In this document: positions 26,402 to 34,991 of the stretch, in pieces | Layout: every line of letters starts with the position of its first letter | Numbering within the stretch: position 1 is the first letter of the stretch | NCBI RefSeq assembly: GCF_018390735.1 | Contig: NZ_JAHBCL010000037.1 | Location: 1 to 39,477, forward strand | Length of the DNA stretch: 39,477 nucleotides | From: Fusibacter paucivorans | GTDB lineage: Bacteria; Bacillota; Clostridia; Peptostreptococcales; Acidaminobacteraceae | Direction: 5' to 3' | Made by a program: the position numbers and the translations under genes | The notes under the pieces: generated by a model | Told to the model about the DNA's origin: nothing | What the model saw: only the letters and a program-made list of their open reading frames with translations | Databases searched by the model: none

Positions 26402-26798
26402 CTTTTTCACCCCTCAAAAGATTATTGTCCATTATTGTATCAAATCGCGAACAATTTTGCCTCTATTTTTTTATTTGCATAAGGTAATGTTTAAACCCCT
26501 CATGCTTTAAACTTGAGGTGTGTGAGAACTGCATGATCCCTTTATGTTGATCCTTCGCAAAAATAAGTTAAATGCCCATCCCATAGAGGGTATACTATTG
26601 TGGCGAACGGTTTAAAATTTGGATAATACAGAAAACCATTACCAAATTGGCAACATCAGCACATGCTTGATGTCATTTGTCAGAGGCATTATTCGCAAAT
26701 GACTTTATACACTTTTAAATCAAACGGCCCCGTTACGGTAACATGGTTAATCGTAACGAGGCCGTTCTCAATATGTCATTGTACTAAAAGAGTCCCTT
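26402..26798. other. Intergenic region
   Basis: No gene is supported here. It holds a hairpin terminator (26723-26766), a weaker CCTCA/TGAGG hairpin near 26500 in a stretch with two TTTAAAC copies, and possible promoter elements of the activator gene. Confidence 0.5.
26723..26766 (-). terminator. Terminator hairpin of the PHP-domain gene
   Basis: AACGGCC (26723-26729) and CGTTACG pair with CGTAACG and GGCCGTT (26760-26766), with one mismatch. The T-rich tail on the minus strand is weak (TTTGATTT). It follows the stop at 26799. Confidence 0.65.
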
Positions 26799-27515
26799 TT
26801 AACACAACATAAAATATTCATAAACCAAATGATAATCCCTAAACAGCGCCGCTTCATACCCATGACTATCAGTGCCGACAGACAACAGTGAATCATTGCG
26901 TTTCAGCGCCTGAACGATGTAATCTTCTGCATTTGTAAGTGCACCGATCACATCTTTCTCTCTAAAAAAGTAGCCGGTATTGGCATTTAATTCAATGGCG
27001 ATCTCATTGTCTCGCAGATAGGTTAGCACTTTATCAATACTTGTATCAGCGGCTCTGTCCAAATGGCCAAACCACACTTTGTAATCAGGATGCGCTAAAA
27101 TGATCTCCACCTTGTTCTCCTTGCGCTTTAATGCTTCTTGGAGCATGTCAATGACGCGAAACACCTCGATCTGATCGACAAAAAATTCAAAATTTTCAAT
27201 AATGATAAAATCAAAGGGATACTGCGTCAAATGTTTTATCGCGTATGGAATATCAACCCAGAAAATCTCTATGCCCAGTTTAAGATCACCGGATCGTTCA
27301 CCCAACGTCTCGCGGAATGCTGTAATTGTATTGCAATACTGATCCAGTTTATCACCTTCAGACATCAAGAATCGATAGTGATCCGAGATGCCGATCACAT
27401 CAATATGCGGTATGCGTTTCAATACAGATTCTTCAACAGTCAGCGCACCGTCTGAAAACTTCGTATGCGCATGGTAGTCATGCTTTTTTTCGCTATAAGA
27501 CGGTTTTAGCCTCAT
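26799..27515 (-). CDS. PHP-domain metal-dependent phosphoesterase
   Basis: A 238-residue protein of the polymerase/histidinol phosphatase (PHP) superfamily. Metal ligands are visible in order: HAHTKFSDG (His15, His17), a central GISDHYRF, GIEIFWVD, LAHPDY and GTDSHG near the C-terminus. These form the usual trinuclear metal site for hydrolysing phosphate esters. Length and layout resemble HisK-like phosphatases, but no histidine biosynthesis gene is nearby, so the substrate is open. The ATG used lies seven bases after GGAGG. An earlier in-frame ATG would add nine residues that hold the binding site. It is a single-gene unit on the minus strand. Confidence 0.9.
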   Translation of the reverse strand: MRLKPSYSEKKHDYHAHTKFSDGALTVEESVLKRIPHIDVIGISDHYRFLMSEGDKLDQYCNTITAFRETLGERSGDLKLGIEIFWVDIPYAIKHLTQYPFDFIIIENFEFFVDQIEVFRVIDMLQEALKRKENKVEIILAHPDYKVWFGHLDRAADTSIDKVLTYLRDNEIAIELNANTGYFFREKDVIGALTNAEDYIVQALKRNDSLLSVGTDSHGYEAALFRDYHLVYEYFMLC

Positions 27516-27629
27516 GATGATACCTCCATTTATAAATGTCACCAGTCATTCAATTTCAGCAGTTTTATTTGTAGCATTTCCCTGCTGCTTATAGACAACA
27601 TGTTGCATGAGTTTTTTGTTCCTGTCAAG

Positions 27630-27668
27630 GATTCATATCAAAGATTCATGCCAATGATTCATACCAAA
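27630..27668. repeat. Three tandem 13-bp repeats
   Basis: GATTCATATCAAA, GATTCATGCCAAT and GATTCATACCAAA stand head to tail, then GAT begins a broken fourth. They lie about 180 bp upstream of the cyclase -10 box and about 115 bp upstream of the PHP gene start. They could be an iteron-like regulator site. Confidence 0.75.
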
Positions 27669-27817
27669 GATGATCTCAGTCTGCTCTCGGTCAATTGAGA
27701 TTATTTCAATGTGCAAATATGCCTAAAGTTTTCTTGCAACTTGATAGCCTTCAGCAACTGCTTTTCAGCATTCAAGTTTAAGCTTCTGTTAAACATTACT
27801 TATTGGTTTAAAACCAT

Positions 27818-27847
27818 TTGTTTTTTCGAGACAAAATAGCGTATAAT
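27818..27847 (+). promoter_or_regulatory. Promoter of the diguanylate cyclase gene
   Basis: TTGTTT (27818-27823), an 18-bp spacer and a perfect TATAAT (27842-27847). The gene starts at 27916. Confidence 0.55.
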
Positions 27848-27915
27848 GAATGGAAAGACAGCATTTTCATCATTGTAGCCCACAACGTTTCACTAATCTT
27901 ATCAGGAGATTTCTC

Positions 27916-29049
27916 ATGTTTCACGTTGCCAATATTGTTTATGCCGATTTATTAATTTTCTGTGTTGTCCTTAATAGCATCTTATACATTTTTCTTACCA
28001 GACAACAGTCCCCGCACAGCTTTTCGACGAGGTTATTTCGTCAGATGATCGCCGCCGTCACGTTTGTCGCATTATGCGAAATGATTGCATGGCTCGCCGC
28101 TGTTCCAAATTCACAGTCACTGATGCCGCTTCACTATTTCAGCAATGCTCTTTTCCTTGTTTTCAACACGCTGCCAGTTGCCTTTGGTCTTCGCTATCTC
28201 GATTATAAAATTTTTCTTTCCAAGAAAAAAAGTTTTCAGCATTTTTGGGGTTATCTCACGCCCGTTTATCTCAACTTTGGGTTTATGATTTATAATTGTT
28301 TTCACAATGGTTTTCTCTTTAGCGTTGATGCTGCCAATCAATACCATCGTGGTTTTGCCACTTACATAGGAAATGGTGTCGCTTTCGGCGTTACTGTAAT
28401 CGCCGTTTTTTTCTTCTTTCAATATAAAATAATGATTACAGGTCGAATCACACAAGCAATTTTAAGTCTTACGTTTTTACCCGTCATTGGCGCAATCATC
28501 CAAATGCTCTTTTACGGGCTGTCGCTTGGTATTCCTTCGTATACACTTGCACTGTTCATCAGCTTTCTCCTACTGGAACGCGATGAGCAATTTAGAGATC
28601 CACTGACAACGCTCAACTCTCGGGCACAGATGGAACGGCGTCTTCAATTTAAATTAAAATCAAGAGATGCTTTTACTTCTATCATCGTTGATGTTAATAA
28701 TTTCAAACACATCAATGATTTTCACGGACATACAACAGGCGATGCCGTACTAAAAGAAATTGCGGGCATACTTGTCTCTGAAACAAATTTAGAGGATTTT
28801 GTCTGTCGATACGGTGGTGATGAGTTTTTCATTATTCTTGAAACGGCTAAAGATATTGGCGCCGATTATATTCAAAAAATAGAAAAACGTCTTGCATCAC
28901 ATTTTGAAACACATCCTTATGAAATCACTTTAAGCTATGGCCTTCTCTACGTTGACAATGTTACAGCATATGCCGTAGAAGATATTATTCGAATCGCTGA
29001 TCTTAGAATGTATGAAGATAAGCGGCGCCGTAAACAGTTATCGCTTTAA
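27916..29049 (+). CDS. Membrane-bound diguanylate cyclase (GGDEF)
   Basis: A 377-residue protein. Residues 1 to about 215 are hydrophobic and form about seven membrane helices with few extracellular loops, a likely sensor. The GGDEF domain covers about 225-375, with the active-site RYGGDEFF at about 300-304 and the substrate-binding DVNNFKHINDFHGHTTGD upstream. The residues five before the motif are NLED, so the RxxD product-inhibition site is missing, unlike the Amt fusion. It should make cyclic di-GMP without that feedback. The ATG used follows CAGGAGATTTCTC; an upstream ATG 22 codons earlier overlaps the promoter. A terminator follows directly. Confidence 0.9.
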   Translation: MFHVANIVYADLLIFCVVLNSILYIFLTRQQSPHSFSTRLFRQMIAAVTFVALCEMIAWLAAVPNSQSLMPLHYFSNALFLVFNTLPVAFGLRYLDYKIFLSKKKSFQHFWGYLTPVYLNFGFMIYNCFHNGFLFSVDAANQYHRGFATYIGNGVAFGVTVIAVFFFFQYKIMITGRITQAILSLTFLPVIGAIIQMLFYGLSLGIPSYTLALFISFLLLERDEQFRDPLTTLNSRAQMERRLQFKLKSRDAFTSIIVDVNNFKHINDFHGHTTGDAVLKEIAGILVSETNLEDFVCRYGGDEFFIILETAKDIGADYIQKIEKRLASHFETHPYEITLSYGLLYVDNVTAYAVEDIIRIADLRMYEDKRRRKQLSL

Positions 29050-29051
29050 AA

Positions 29052-29084
29052 AGCAAAAAGAGCAGTCAACCTGCTCTTTTTGCT
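29052..29084 (+). terminator. Intrinsic terminator of the diguanylate cyclase gene
   Basis: AGCAAAAAGAGCAG (29052-29065) pairs perfectly with CTGCTCTTTTTGCT (29071-29084), a 14-bp stem with a 5-base loop, followed by TTTGCT. Confidence 0.85.
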
Positions 29085-29154
29085 TTTGCTGACCACTCGG
29101 TGAAGCCTTTTGACACGTTCCTACATGCCTTTGAAAATCATCGTGTCCTATAAA

Positions 29155-29523
29155 CTACTTTAAACCTTTAATAATGGGGATTAAACTCATTAATATTATA
29201 ATACCGACTAAACCGATGACAACGCCAAGTATCAAATTGCTCCAAATCATGACATAACACATACCAATGCCGAGCGCCAATGCGCCAACCATACCAAGCA
29301 ATGCCGTGCCAATTGTTTTCGGATTGATTTTAATAGGCTCCTTATGCTCCATTTTACGCCATACAAAGATTGTAATCAGTGCAAAGACGATACCAATACT
29401 CCCGGAAACAACACCCGGTTTAAAGGCATTCCACTCTGGCAACATGGTCATACACATACCGAGTGCGAAGAAAACAACGCTGATCGTACCTAAAATCATT
29501 GCTACAAAACTACTCTTTTTCAT
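29155..29523 (-). CDS. Small four-helix membrane protein, unrecognised
   Basis: A 122-residue protein that I do not recognise. It is almost wholly hydrophobic, with four predicted membrane helices (about 5-30, 37-55, 68-92 and 95-118) in two pairs joined by the basic loop VWRKMEHKEPIKINPK. It begins MKKSSF after TAGGAGTGAAAAAATT and has no cysteine pair or charged pore residue that would suggest a mechanism. It is a single-gene unit convergent with the cyclase gene. Upstream a TTTTATAATC tandem gives a possible -10 region. Confidence 0.75.
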   Translation of the reverse strand: MKKSSFVAMILGTISVVFFALGMCMTMLPEWNAFKPGVVSGSIGIVFALITIFVWRKMEHKEPIKINPKTIGTALLGMVGALALGIGMCYVMIWSNLILGVVIGLVGIIILMSLIPIIKGLK

Positions 29524-29639
29524 AATTTTTTCACTCCTATTGTTTTATAATCTTTTATAATCTTAATGTTGTCCTTATCATAAACCTGCTATATTTTTAA
29601 ATTGTTTATGCTATATTTAAGTTTGATTAATACACAATC

Positions 29640-30161
29640 TTAAACGTTAACAGGAAGCAATGGATTATGGGTAATTTCCTTCAAACATGCCTGTTTTGCC
29701 AACTCTGACGGGAGCTGATTCGGTAGATAGAGTGAGGCATGTTTTTTCATTTTGATACTATCCGACAACTGCAGTATTTCTGCGACAAACTGCGAACAAA
29801 AATAGTGATTTTTTCGTTTATGCGGAATATGGAGCAAACAAAGGAAAACACCAATCCTTGAGTAATGCAGTTTTGACTGCTCCATTTCCATCATCTCAAT
29901 TTTATGTTGAATTTTTTCGAAATCTGAAGCGTTAACAGCCAGTTTAAAGCTAATACTTTTGCCGCCCCTCTGTCGATGCTTCTGAGGGAATTCTTTTCGA
30001 AATCCTTTGAAATTAAAACTGTAATAGTAATTATTTTTTTCATCCAATGCAATGGATGCATGGGTATACCCTCTACCAGTTAAATAATATAAGAAACTGG
30101 AGAAAACATTATAATATCGGGTAAGCAAAACCGTTATAACTCTCTTTTCACTTGTGTGCAT
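29640..30161 (-). CDS. NlpC/P60-like (permuted papain, YiiX-type) putative cysteine hydrolase
   Basis: A 173-residue protein. The order of motifs is that of circularly permuted NlpC/P60 or LRAT-type enzymes: a histidine first, His34 in GYTHASIAL, then the cysteine, Cys122 in HYFCSQFVAEIL. Members cut amides or acyl esters in peptidoglycan or lipids, but the activity is inferred only. No signal peptide is visible, so it may act in the cytosol or at the inner membrane face. The ATG chosen lies after GAGGAGCAGTAT; an earlier in-frame ATG would add 14 residues and has no site. It has no functional neighbour. Confidence 0.75.
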   Translation of the reverse strand: MHTSEKRVITVLLTRYYNVFSSFLYYLTGRGYTHASIALDEKNNYYYSFNFKGFRKEFPQKHRQRGGKSISFKLAVNASDFEKIQHKIEMMEMEQSKLHYSRIGVFLCLLHIPHKRKNHYFCSQFVAEILQLSDSIKMKKHASLYLPNQLPSELAKQACLKEITHNPLLPVNV

Positions 30162-30557
30162 ATACTGCTCCTCATTCAGAAACTTAATGTTCGTGACAAT
30201 CATTTATTTGTCGCTGTTTACATTATTAATTATGCTCCCCATTTGTTGATGATTCATCAGGATCACGTTTCAGTATTATTAATGCACGTTTGACATTCCA
30301 ACATTATATTCGGCAATTGCATTATTCAAATTTTAAGTCTTCACTGCAATATGTATTTTTTTCGCAAAGCGAAAACTGAACCGATTGTCGTGAAGAATCA
30401 CCTAAAATTTATGATGCTATTCCCCCTATATAAAAAGAAAAGCCTTTGCCCTTCAGCCCAATTTCGCTGATCCGCAAAGACTCTTTCAATTTCTGTTTAT
30501 AATTGCCGTATCATATGCTGTATCAATTCTCTCTGTTCTTGCTTAAACCGCTAATGA
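30162..30557. other. Intergenic region
   Basis: No gene is supported here. It holds the terminator of the downstream minus-strand gene (30442-30483), a small TTTCGC/GCGAAA hairpin near 30360, and AT-rich sequence before the cysteine-hydrolase gene. Confidence 0.5.
30442..30483 (-). terminator. Intrinsic terminator of the 11-residue-repeat gene
   Basis: On the minus strand AGTCTTTGC pairs with GCAAAGGCT, enclosing a TCAG/CTGA stem, and is followed by TTTCTTTTT. Confidence 0.7.
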
Positions 30558-30878
30558 CTATTTATTCCCTTTTGCACGTTCTTTTGCTGCTTCTGCACGT
30601 TCTTTTGCTGCTTTTTGGTTTTCTTTTACGCGGTTTTGCGCTTCTTCATGTCTTGCCTTCTCTGTTTCATGAAGTCTTTTTTTTGCATCTTCAACAGATT
30701 CACCTTCTTCTGTCAAATAGTTGTCTACAAAATTATCTGTCATTTTGCCAAAACCATCGACAACGCCGTTTTCAATTTTTTTATAACCACCAACAACACC
30801 ATCTTCGATAGATTTGTAACCGTCAACTACTTTTTCTGCAATTTTTTTATTTGCCTTTACCAATTTAGATTTTGCCAT
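30558..30878 (-). CDS. Small repeat protein with amphipathic 11-residue repeats
   Basis: A 106-residue protein that I do not recognise by name. Residues about 13-56 contain four tandem 11-residue units of the pattern KIxxxVVDGYK (KIAEKVVDGYK, SIEDGVVGGYK, KIENGVVDGFG, KMTDNFVDNYL). The C-terminal half is a highly charged helix rich in Ala, Glu, Lys and Arg (about 66-104). Eleven-residue periodicity is a hallmark of amphipathic helices that lie on membranes or lipid surfaces, as in LEA proteins and synuclein. No membrane helix or cysteine is present. The ATG used lies eight bases after GGAGG. Confidence 0.8.
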   Translation of the reverse strand: MAKSKLVKANKKIAEKVVDGYKSIEDGVVGGYKKIENGVVDGFGKMTDNFVDNYLTEEGESVEDAKKRLHETEKARHEEAQNRVKENQKAAKERAEAAKERAKGNK

Positions 30879-30966
30879 TTTCTTGTCCTCCAATATTTTT
30901 GATTTATTTGATTTGTTTGATTTTATACGCTTATTTTAATAGGCAACTATTCACAATTTGTTTGGA

Positions 30967-31860
30967 TTATGTTTCTGAATTATTAATGCGCATCATCAGC
31001 ATCGACAATGTTAAAATCATAAAGCAGACTACCGTACCCGTTGCGACATTAAAAATACTCGTCATCGTCTTTGCGCCAACACTGAAGTGTGTAAACATGG
31101 CAATTTGCAAAGATAAAACGGATACGAGCGCATCTGCATAGCCAATATACCTAATCGCTTTTAAAAGCGGAAACTGTGTCCGCTTAACCTTTGCCATATT
31201 GATGGAAGCGATAGTCAGTTTATAAAATGTGTAGGCTGCAATGGCATAGATCAACATACCCGGATAAGTCTTTTCCACGTCGTGAAGTGAAAGTTGAATC
31301 ACTTCCCACCCTAGAATAAAGGTTATGAGCGCCAGCAAGAACCCACACTGCCAATAAATTGAACGTACCTTCTTCTTATCGTCTTCAGTCAAGTCTTCCC
31401 GCGGCATTGACCGCTCAACTCTTACCACCAGAAACCGCATCATGCTGAGTACACAATAGTAAAATGCCAGTGATCCAAACCACTCTGAACGGTAATAGAT
31501 GCCGTAGAAGCCATTGAACAGTGCATAGAGCAAATTCATGCCAAATGATGTACGTGTCAGGGTAATGACCCGAAACCGCTTATCTTCAACAAACTGGTTG
31601 GTAATACGATTTCGTTTAATGCGCGGCTTCATAATGAAATGTATCAGATATTTGATGTCCAACGTTATATAATAACATGCCAGTGCCAGTCCAATGCCGG
31701 CGATCGTATAGACAACATATGCCGCAATTTCTGGGAAGACACCGTAAATAACATCTATTAATGAAAGCGCCGACATCAAAATTGTAAAAATGTATAGCAC
31801 TATTCTCTTAAATGGTGCAAGTTTGGGCAAAGGTTTCCATTTTATCTCAAATTTCTTCAT
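30967..31860 (-). CDS. Polytopic membrane protein, unrecognised
   Basis: A 297-residue protein I do not recognise. About eight membrane helices are visible. A basic cytosolic loop (KPRIKRNRITNQFVEDKRFR, about 78-97) follows the second, and a charged loop (RVERSMPREDLTEDDKKKVR) lies near the middle. The ATG used follows TAGGAAACTT. The ATG ten codons earlier has no good site, though the difference is small. No transport or enzyme motif is seen. It sits between the repeat protein and the chemoreceptor, all on the minus strand but with a hairpin before the chemoreceptor's neighbour, so probably its own unit. Confidence 0.75.
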   Translation of the reverse strand: MKKFEIKWKPLPKLAPFKRIVLYIFTILMSALSLIDVIYGVFPEIAAYVVYTIAGIGLALACYYITLDIKYLIHFIMKPRIKRNRITNQFVEDKRFRVITLTRTSFGMNLLYALFNGFYGIYYRSEWFGSLAFYYCVLSMMRFLVVRVERSMPREDLTEDDKKKVRSIYWQCGFLLALITFILGWEVIQLSLHDVEKTYPGMLIYAIAAYTFYKLTIASINMAKVKRTQFPLLKAIRYIGYADALVSVLSLQIAMFTHFSVGAKTMTSIFNVATGTVVCFMILTLSMLMMRINNSET

Positions 31861-31974
31861 AAGTTTCCTACTAACATCTTTATTTGCCATCTCAAGATCC
31901 GCTATTTTGGCATTTACAATAAGCGGCGGGACACCTTTTCAATATCGGAATCAGAAGTGACCGCTGTAAACAGC

Positions 31975-32004
31975 AACAGAACACGGCCATTGCCATGTTC
32001 TGTT
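31975..32004 (-). terminator. Hairpin downstream of the chemoreceptor gene
   Basis: AACAGAACA (31975-31983) pairs with TGTTCTGTT (31996-32004), 28 bp after the stop at 32032. The T tail on the minus strand is poor, so this is a likely but not certain terminator. Confidence 0.6.
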
Positions 32005-32031
32005 ATTCAATCGTTTTATTGCGATCCGCTC

Positions 32032-33327
32032 TTATTGAACAGAGAAGAACTTCAGCTGATTATCCAAGGATTCCGCAAAATTATTCAACTGTTTTGACGT
32101 CTTATCAACACTTTCGACGGTTTGACCCAATTGATCAACTGATGTCTGCATATGTACCATATGCCCGACAGTCTCTTTTTGAATCATTTTGAGTACTTCA
32201 ATATTTTTAACAATTTTATCTTTTTCTACATTACAGATCTGCGTACGTTCTCTTATTTCAGATATTTCCTTCGCTGAATCTTCAATACCTTCATTGACTT
32301 TACCAAAGTGCGCCTGTGTTTTAACGAGTTTTTCCTTTTGCTTTTCAACATCGCCCAGTACTTCTTTCATAATCTCAAGCATCTTTCCTGATTCAGACGA
32401 AAGATTACCGACAATATCATGGATTTCACTGGTTGAATCACTTGACTGATTGGCAAGCTTGCCAATTTCCTCTGCAACTACTGAGAAACCTGCACCATGT
32501 TCGCCTGCTCGTGCCGCTTCAATGCTGGCATTAAGCGCAAGCAATCCGGTTTGCTTAGAAATATTTGCAATCATTTGAAGCACGTCATTAATCTGTACTG
32601 ATGCCTCGTAGGTAAGGTTGACTTGCGTATTAATCCGCTCAATGGCATCGTTGGTACGCTTATTGGTTTCATCAAGTTCATCCATGATCTTCATGGATTC
32701 ATCACTGTCACGTCTCATACCGCCGGATGCTTCTTCGAGATGTTCAACGCTGCCCAAAATATTACTGATCATGCCGTCAATTTCATTAATGTGACCAGAA
32801 GCATTGTTCACATTGTCTGTCTGTTTTTCAGTAGCATTTGTCATCTTTGCGACAACGCCCGCAATGGCTTCTGTATCGGCATTTGATTCACTGACATTCT
32901 TGCCGAGCATCTCTTCAGAAGTAATGAGCTGATGCGAAACGTCTTGAATTTCTTTTACGGTACCATTTAATTTTTTGCTCAAAGTATTCATCGATTCGAA
33001 CATGAGGCCGATTTCGTCCTCACGTTTTTCGAGTTTAGGATCGACTTCAATATTTAGATTGCCTTCGGACAGCTGCCATAAGTACATCTCCATACGTCGT
33101 AATGGCTTAGCGATATTCATGGTTACAAGTATTAATTGTATAACACTAACAAGCAATATAAACGCGATGACATTAGCAACCAACATGTCATCATATCCCC
33201 TTATGGATAAAATAGAAACCGTTGTTGACATCGCTAATAGAGGACACAGTGCCGTTGCTATAATTTGATTCACAACACTTTTTTTCACTCTTTTTTGTTT
33301 TTTTGTGCGTTTCGCCTTTTCTTTCAA
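32032..33327 (-). CDS. Methyl-accepting chemotaxis protein (transmembrane)
   Basis: A 431-residue receptor. After a strongly basic N-terminus ([11 protein letters not shown]), two helices (about 17-41 and 49-70) flank only a few outside residues, so there is no extracellular sensor domain. A HAMP domain (about 72-125) leads to the methyl-accepting coiled coil, with the CheA/CheW contact tip [18 protein letters not shown] and [17 protein letters not shown]. It may sense membrane state, energy or an intracellular partner. The TTG start follows AGGAGGGTATGT. No chemotaxis operon is nearby. Confidence 0.9.
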   Translation of the reverse strand: MKEKAKRTKKQKRVKKSVVNQIIATALCPLLAMSTTVSILSIRGYDDMLVANVIAFILLVSVIQLILVTMNIAKPLRRMEMYLWQLSEGNLNIEVDPKLEKREDEIGLMFESMNTLSKKLNGTVKEIQDVSHQLITSEEMLGKNVSESNADTEAIAGVVAKMTNATEKQTDNVNNASGHINEIDGMISNILGSVEHLEEASGGMRRDSDESMKIMDELDETNKRTNDAIERINTQVNLTYEASVQINDVLQMIANISKQTGLLALNASIEAARAGEHGAGFSVVAEEIGKLANQSSDSTSEIHDIVGNLSSESGKMLEIMKEVLGDVEKQKEKLVKTQAHFGKVNEGIEDSAKEISEIRERTQICNVEKDKIVKNIEVLKMIQKETVGHMVHMQTSVDQLGQTVESVDKTSKQLNNFAESLDNQLKFFSVQ

Positions 33328-33530
33328 ACATACCCTCCTATAACTTGCGATCTTAGCATATTATGCTATTAATATAATTGGCAATTGTTTCAGAATTGTT
33401 TAAGCATTGTTAAGAATTGCATACTTTTTTGTTTATTATACCCTTTTATCTTGATACTAGACACTAAAACAAAGGCGCTCAGATATTTTGTATGATTAAG
33501 AATCGCCACTTACATTTTGGCATAAAAAAA

Positions 33531-33557
33531 CGAGCTCCCTCAAAAGAGAAAAGCTCG
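33531..33557 (-). terminator. Intrinsic terminator of the thiolase gene
   Basis: CGAGCT (33531-33536) pairs with AGCTCG (33552-33557). On the minus strand seven Ts (33530-33524) follow. It ends the CoA-transferase/thiolase unit. Confidence 0.8.
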
Positions 33558-33619
33558 CTTCGTCTATTTTTTACTAGACCGCAACGTCGTTGAATGTTGC
33601 ATCAGGTTCATGATCGTCT

Positions 33620-34798
33620 CTATAGCATTTCGAATATTCCGGCTGCACCCATACCGCCACCGATACACATGGTGACCAAGCCGTATTTGCCGCCTCTTCG
33701 TTTCAGTTCTTCAAGCGCTTTCATGGTGAGCCAAGCACCTGTTGCACCCATTGGATGACCGAGTGCAATCGCACCACCATTGACATTCACTTTTTCGGGA
33801 TCCATTTTTAAGGTTTCAATACACGGCACCACTTGAGATGCAAAAGCCTCATTGAGTTCAACCAAATCAATGTCATCCATTGTCAAACCAGCTTGTTTTA
33901 ACGCTTTTGGTACAGCTTCAATCGGACCGATCCCCATGTACTCGGCTTCTACGCCGGCAACGGCAAAGGCAATCAGTTTGGCAATTTTCAGCAGTCCCAG
34001 CGCATCCGCTTTTTCACTGGACATTACCATAACCATCGCTGCGCCATCACTGACCTGCGATGAATTACCCGCAGTAACAGAGCCATCCATATCAAAAACT
34101 GGAAACAGTGATCCAAGTTTTTCAATTGTTGTTGTCGCTCTAGGACCTTCGTCTTTGGTGAAAATCACTTTTTCTGAGATTTCGCTACCATTCTCATCGA
34201 CAGAGATGATTTCTGCTTCAACAGGTACAATTTCATTTTCAAATTTACCTTCTGCAATGGCCTTTACCGCTCTCATATTGCTCTTATATGCCCATTCATC
34301 CTGCGCTTCACGTGAGACATGATAGCGTTTGGCAACGTTTTCTGCCGTTATACCCATTGGCATATACGCACCCGGACGGTTATCAATCAGCCATGGATTC
34401 GGCGAAATGGCATTCCCGCCCGAAGGGACCATCGACATGCTCTCAACGCCGCCGGCAATGATAATATCTGCTGTACCAACTGCAATGGCATTTGAAGCCG
34501 CTGCAATTGCCTGCAAACCCGATGAGCAAAAACGATTAACGGTTTGTCCGGGTATTTCATAAGGCAACCCGGCACGATCCAATACGATTTTCGCTAAGTT
34601 CATCCCTTGAGGCCCTTCAGTTGTCGCACATCCAAGAATAAAATCATCAACATCAATTGGACTGACTTGAGGGACTCTTTCCAATAGACCATTCAATACT
34701 TGCGCCGCCAAATCGTCAGGCCTCGTTTGCTTTAAAGTGCCCTTGTTGGCTTTTCCTACGGCAGATCTTGCGTATGATACAATTACAGCTTCTTTCAT
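33620..34798 (-). CDS. Thiolase (acetyl-CoA acyltransferase)
   Basis: A 392-residue cytosolic enzyme that joins two acyl-CoA units or splits a 3-ketoacyl-CoA. The nucleophile is Cys91 in NRFCSSGLQAI. His348 in GHPMGATGAW and Cys378 in MCIGGGMGAAG complete the active site. Length and motifs are those of degradative and biosynthetic thiolases, and chain length cannot be read from them. It follows the class III CoA-transferase gene by 188 bp and is on the same strand, with a terminator behind it. With the FabG-like reductase nearby it suggests a 3-ketoacyl-CoA step in a fermentative or beta-oxidation-type route. A weak GG-N10-GC pattern at 34856-34869 might be a second sigma-54 promoter. Confidence 0.93.
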   Translation of the reverse strand: MKEAVIVSYARSAVGKANKGTLKQTRPDDLAAQVLNGLLERVPQVSPIDVDDFILGCATTEGPQGMNLAKIVLDRAGLPYEIPGQTVNRFCSSGLQAIAAASNAIAVGTADIIIAGGVESMSMVPSGGNAISPNPWLIDNRPGAYMPMGITAENVAKRYHVSREAQDEWAYKSNMRAVKAIAEGKFENEIVPVEAEIISVDENGSEISEKVIFTKDEGPRATTTIEKLGSLFPVFDMDGSVTAGNSSQVSDGAAMVMVMSSEKADALGLLKIAKLIAFAVAGVEAEYMGIGPIEAVPKALKQAGLTMDDIDLVELNEAFASQVVPCIETLKMDPEKVNVNGGAIALGHPMGATGAWLTMKALEELKRRGGKYGLVTMCIGGGMGAAGIFEML

Positions 34799-34953
34799 TG
34801 TTTAAATTCCTTTCTTTCTTTAAATGTTTTATGAGAAGATGAAAATTTGAGTGATGCAATTTCCTCACCTAGTCTTATTAAGTACTATTTAGGTGGTAAA
34901 CCATTTAACATGCCAAAGGACTTTGTCACCCAATCCTTTCAGGTACTTTTTCG

Positions 34954-34991
34954 TCAAGATAACGCTTCTAAATCAAGATAACGCTTCTAAA
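34954..34991. repeat. 19-bp tandem duplication over the CoA-transferase stop
   Basis: TCAAGATAACGCTTCTAAA occurs twice head to tail (34954-34972 and 34973-34991), with a partial third copy starting TCAAAATA. The second copy contains the stop codon of the class III CoA-transferase gene (34987-34989). Confidence 0.9.

Larger units (their letters stand above)
27516..27915. other. Intergenic region between PHP and diguanylate cyclase genes
   Basis: No gene is supported here. It contains a three-copy 13-bp tandem repeat (27630-27668) and the promoter of the plus-strand cyclase gene (27818-27847). Both genes are transcribed away from this region. Confidence 0.6.

Noticed and set aside
34851-34870. 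Possible sigma-54 promoter before the thiolase gene
   Set aside because: The GG and TTGCA are 12 bp apart, but the -24 half lacks the TGGCA core, so it is too weak to call.
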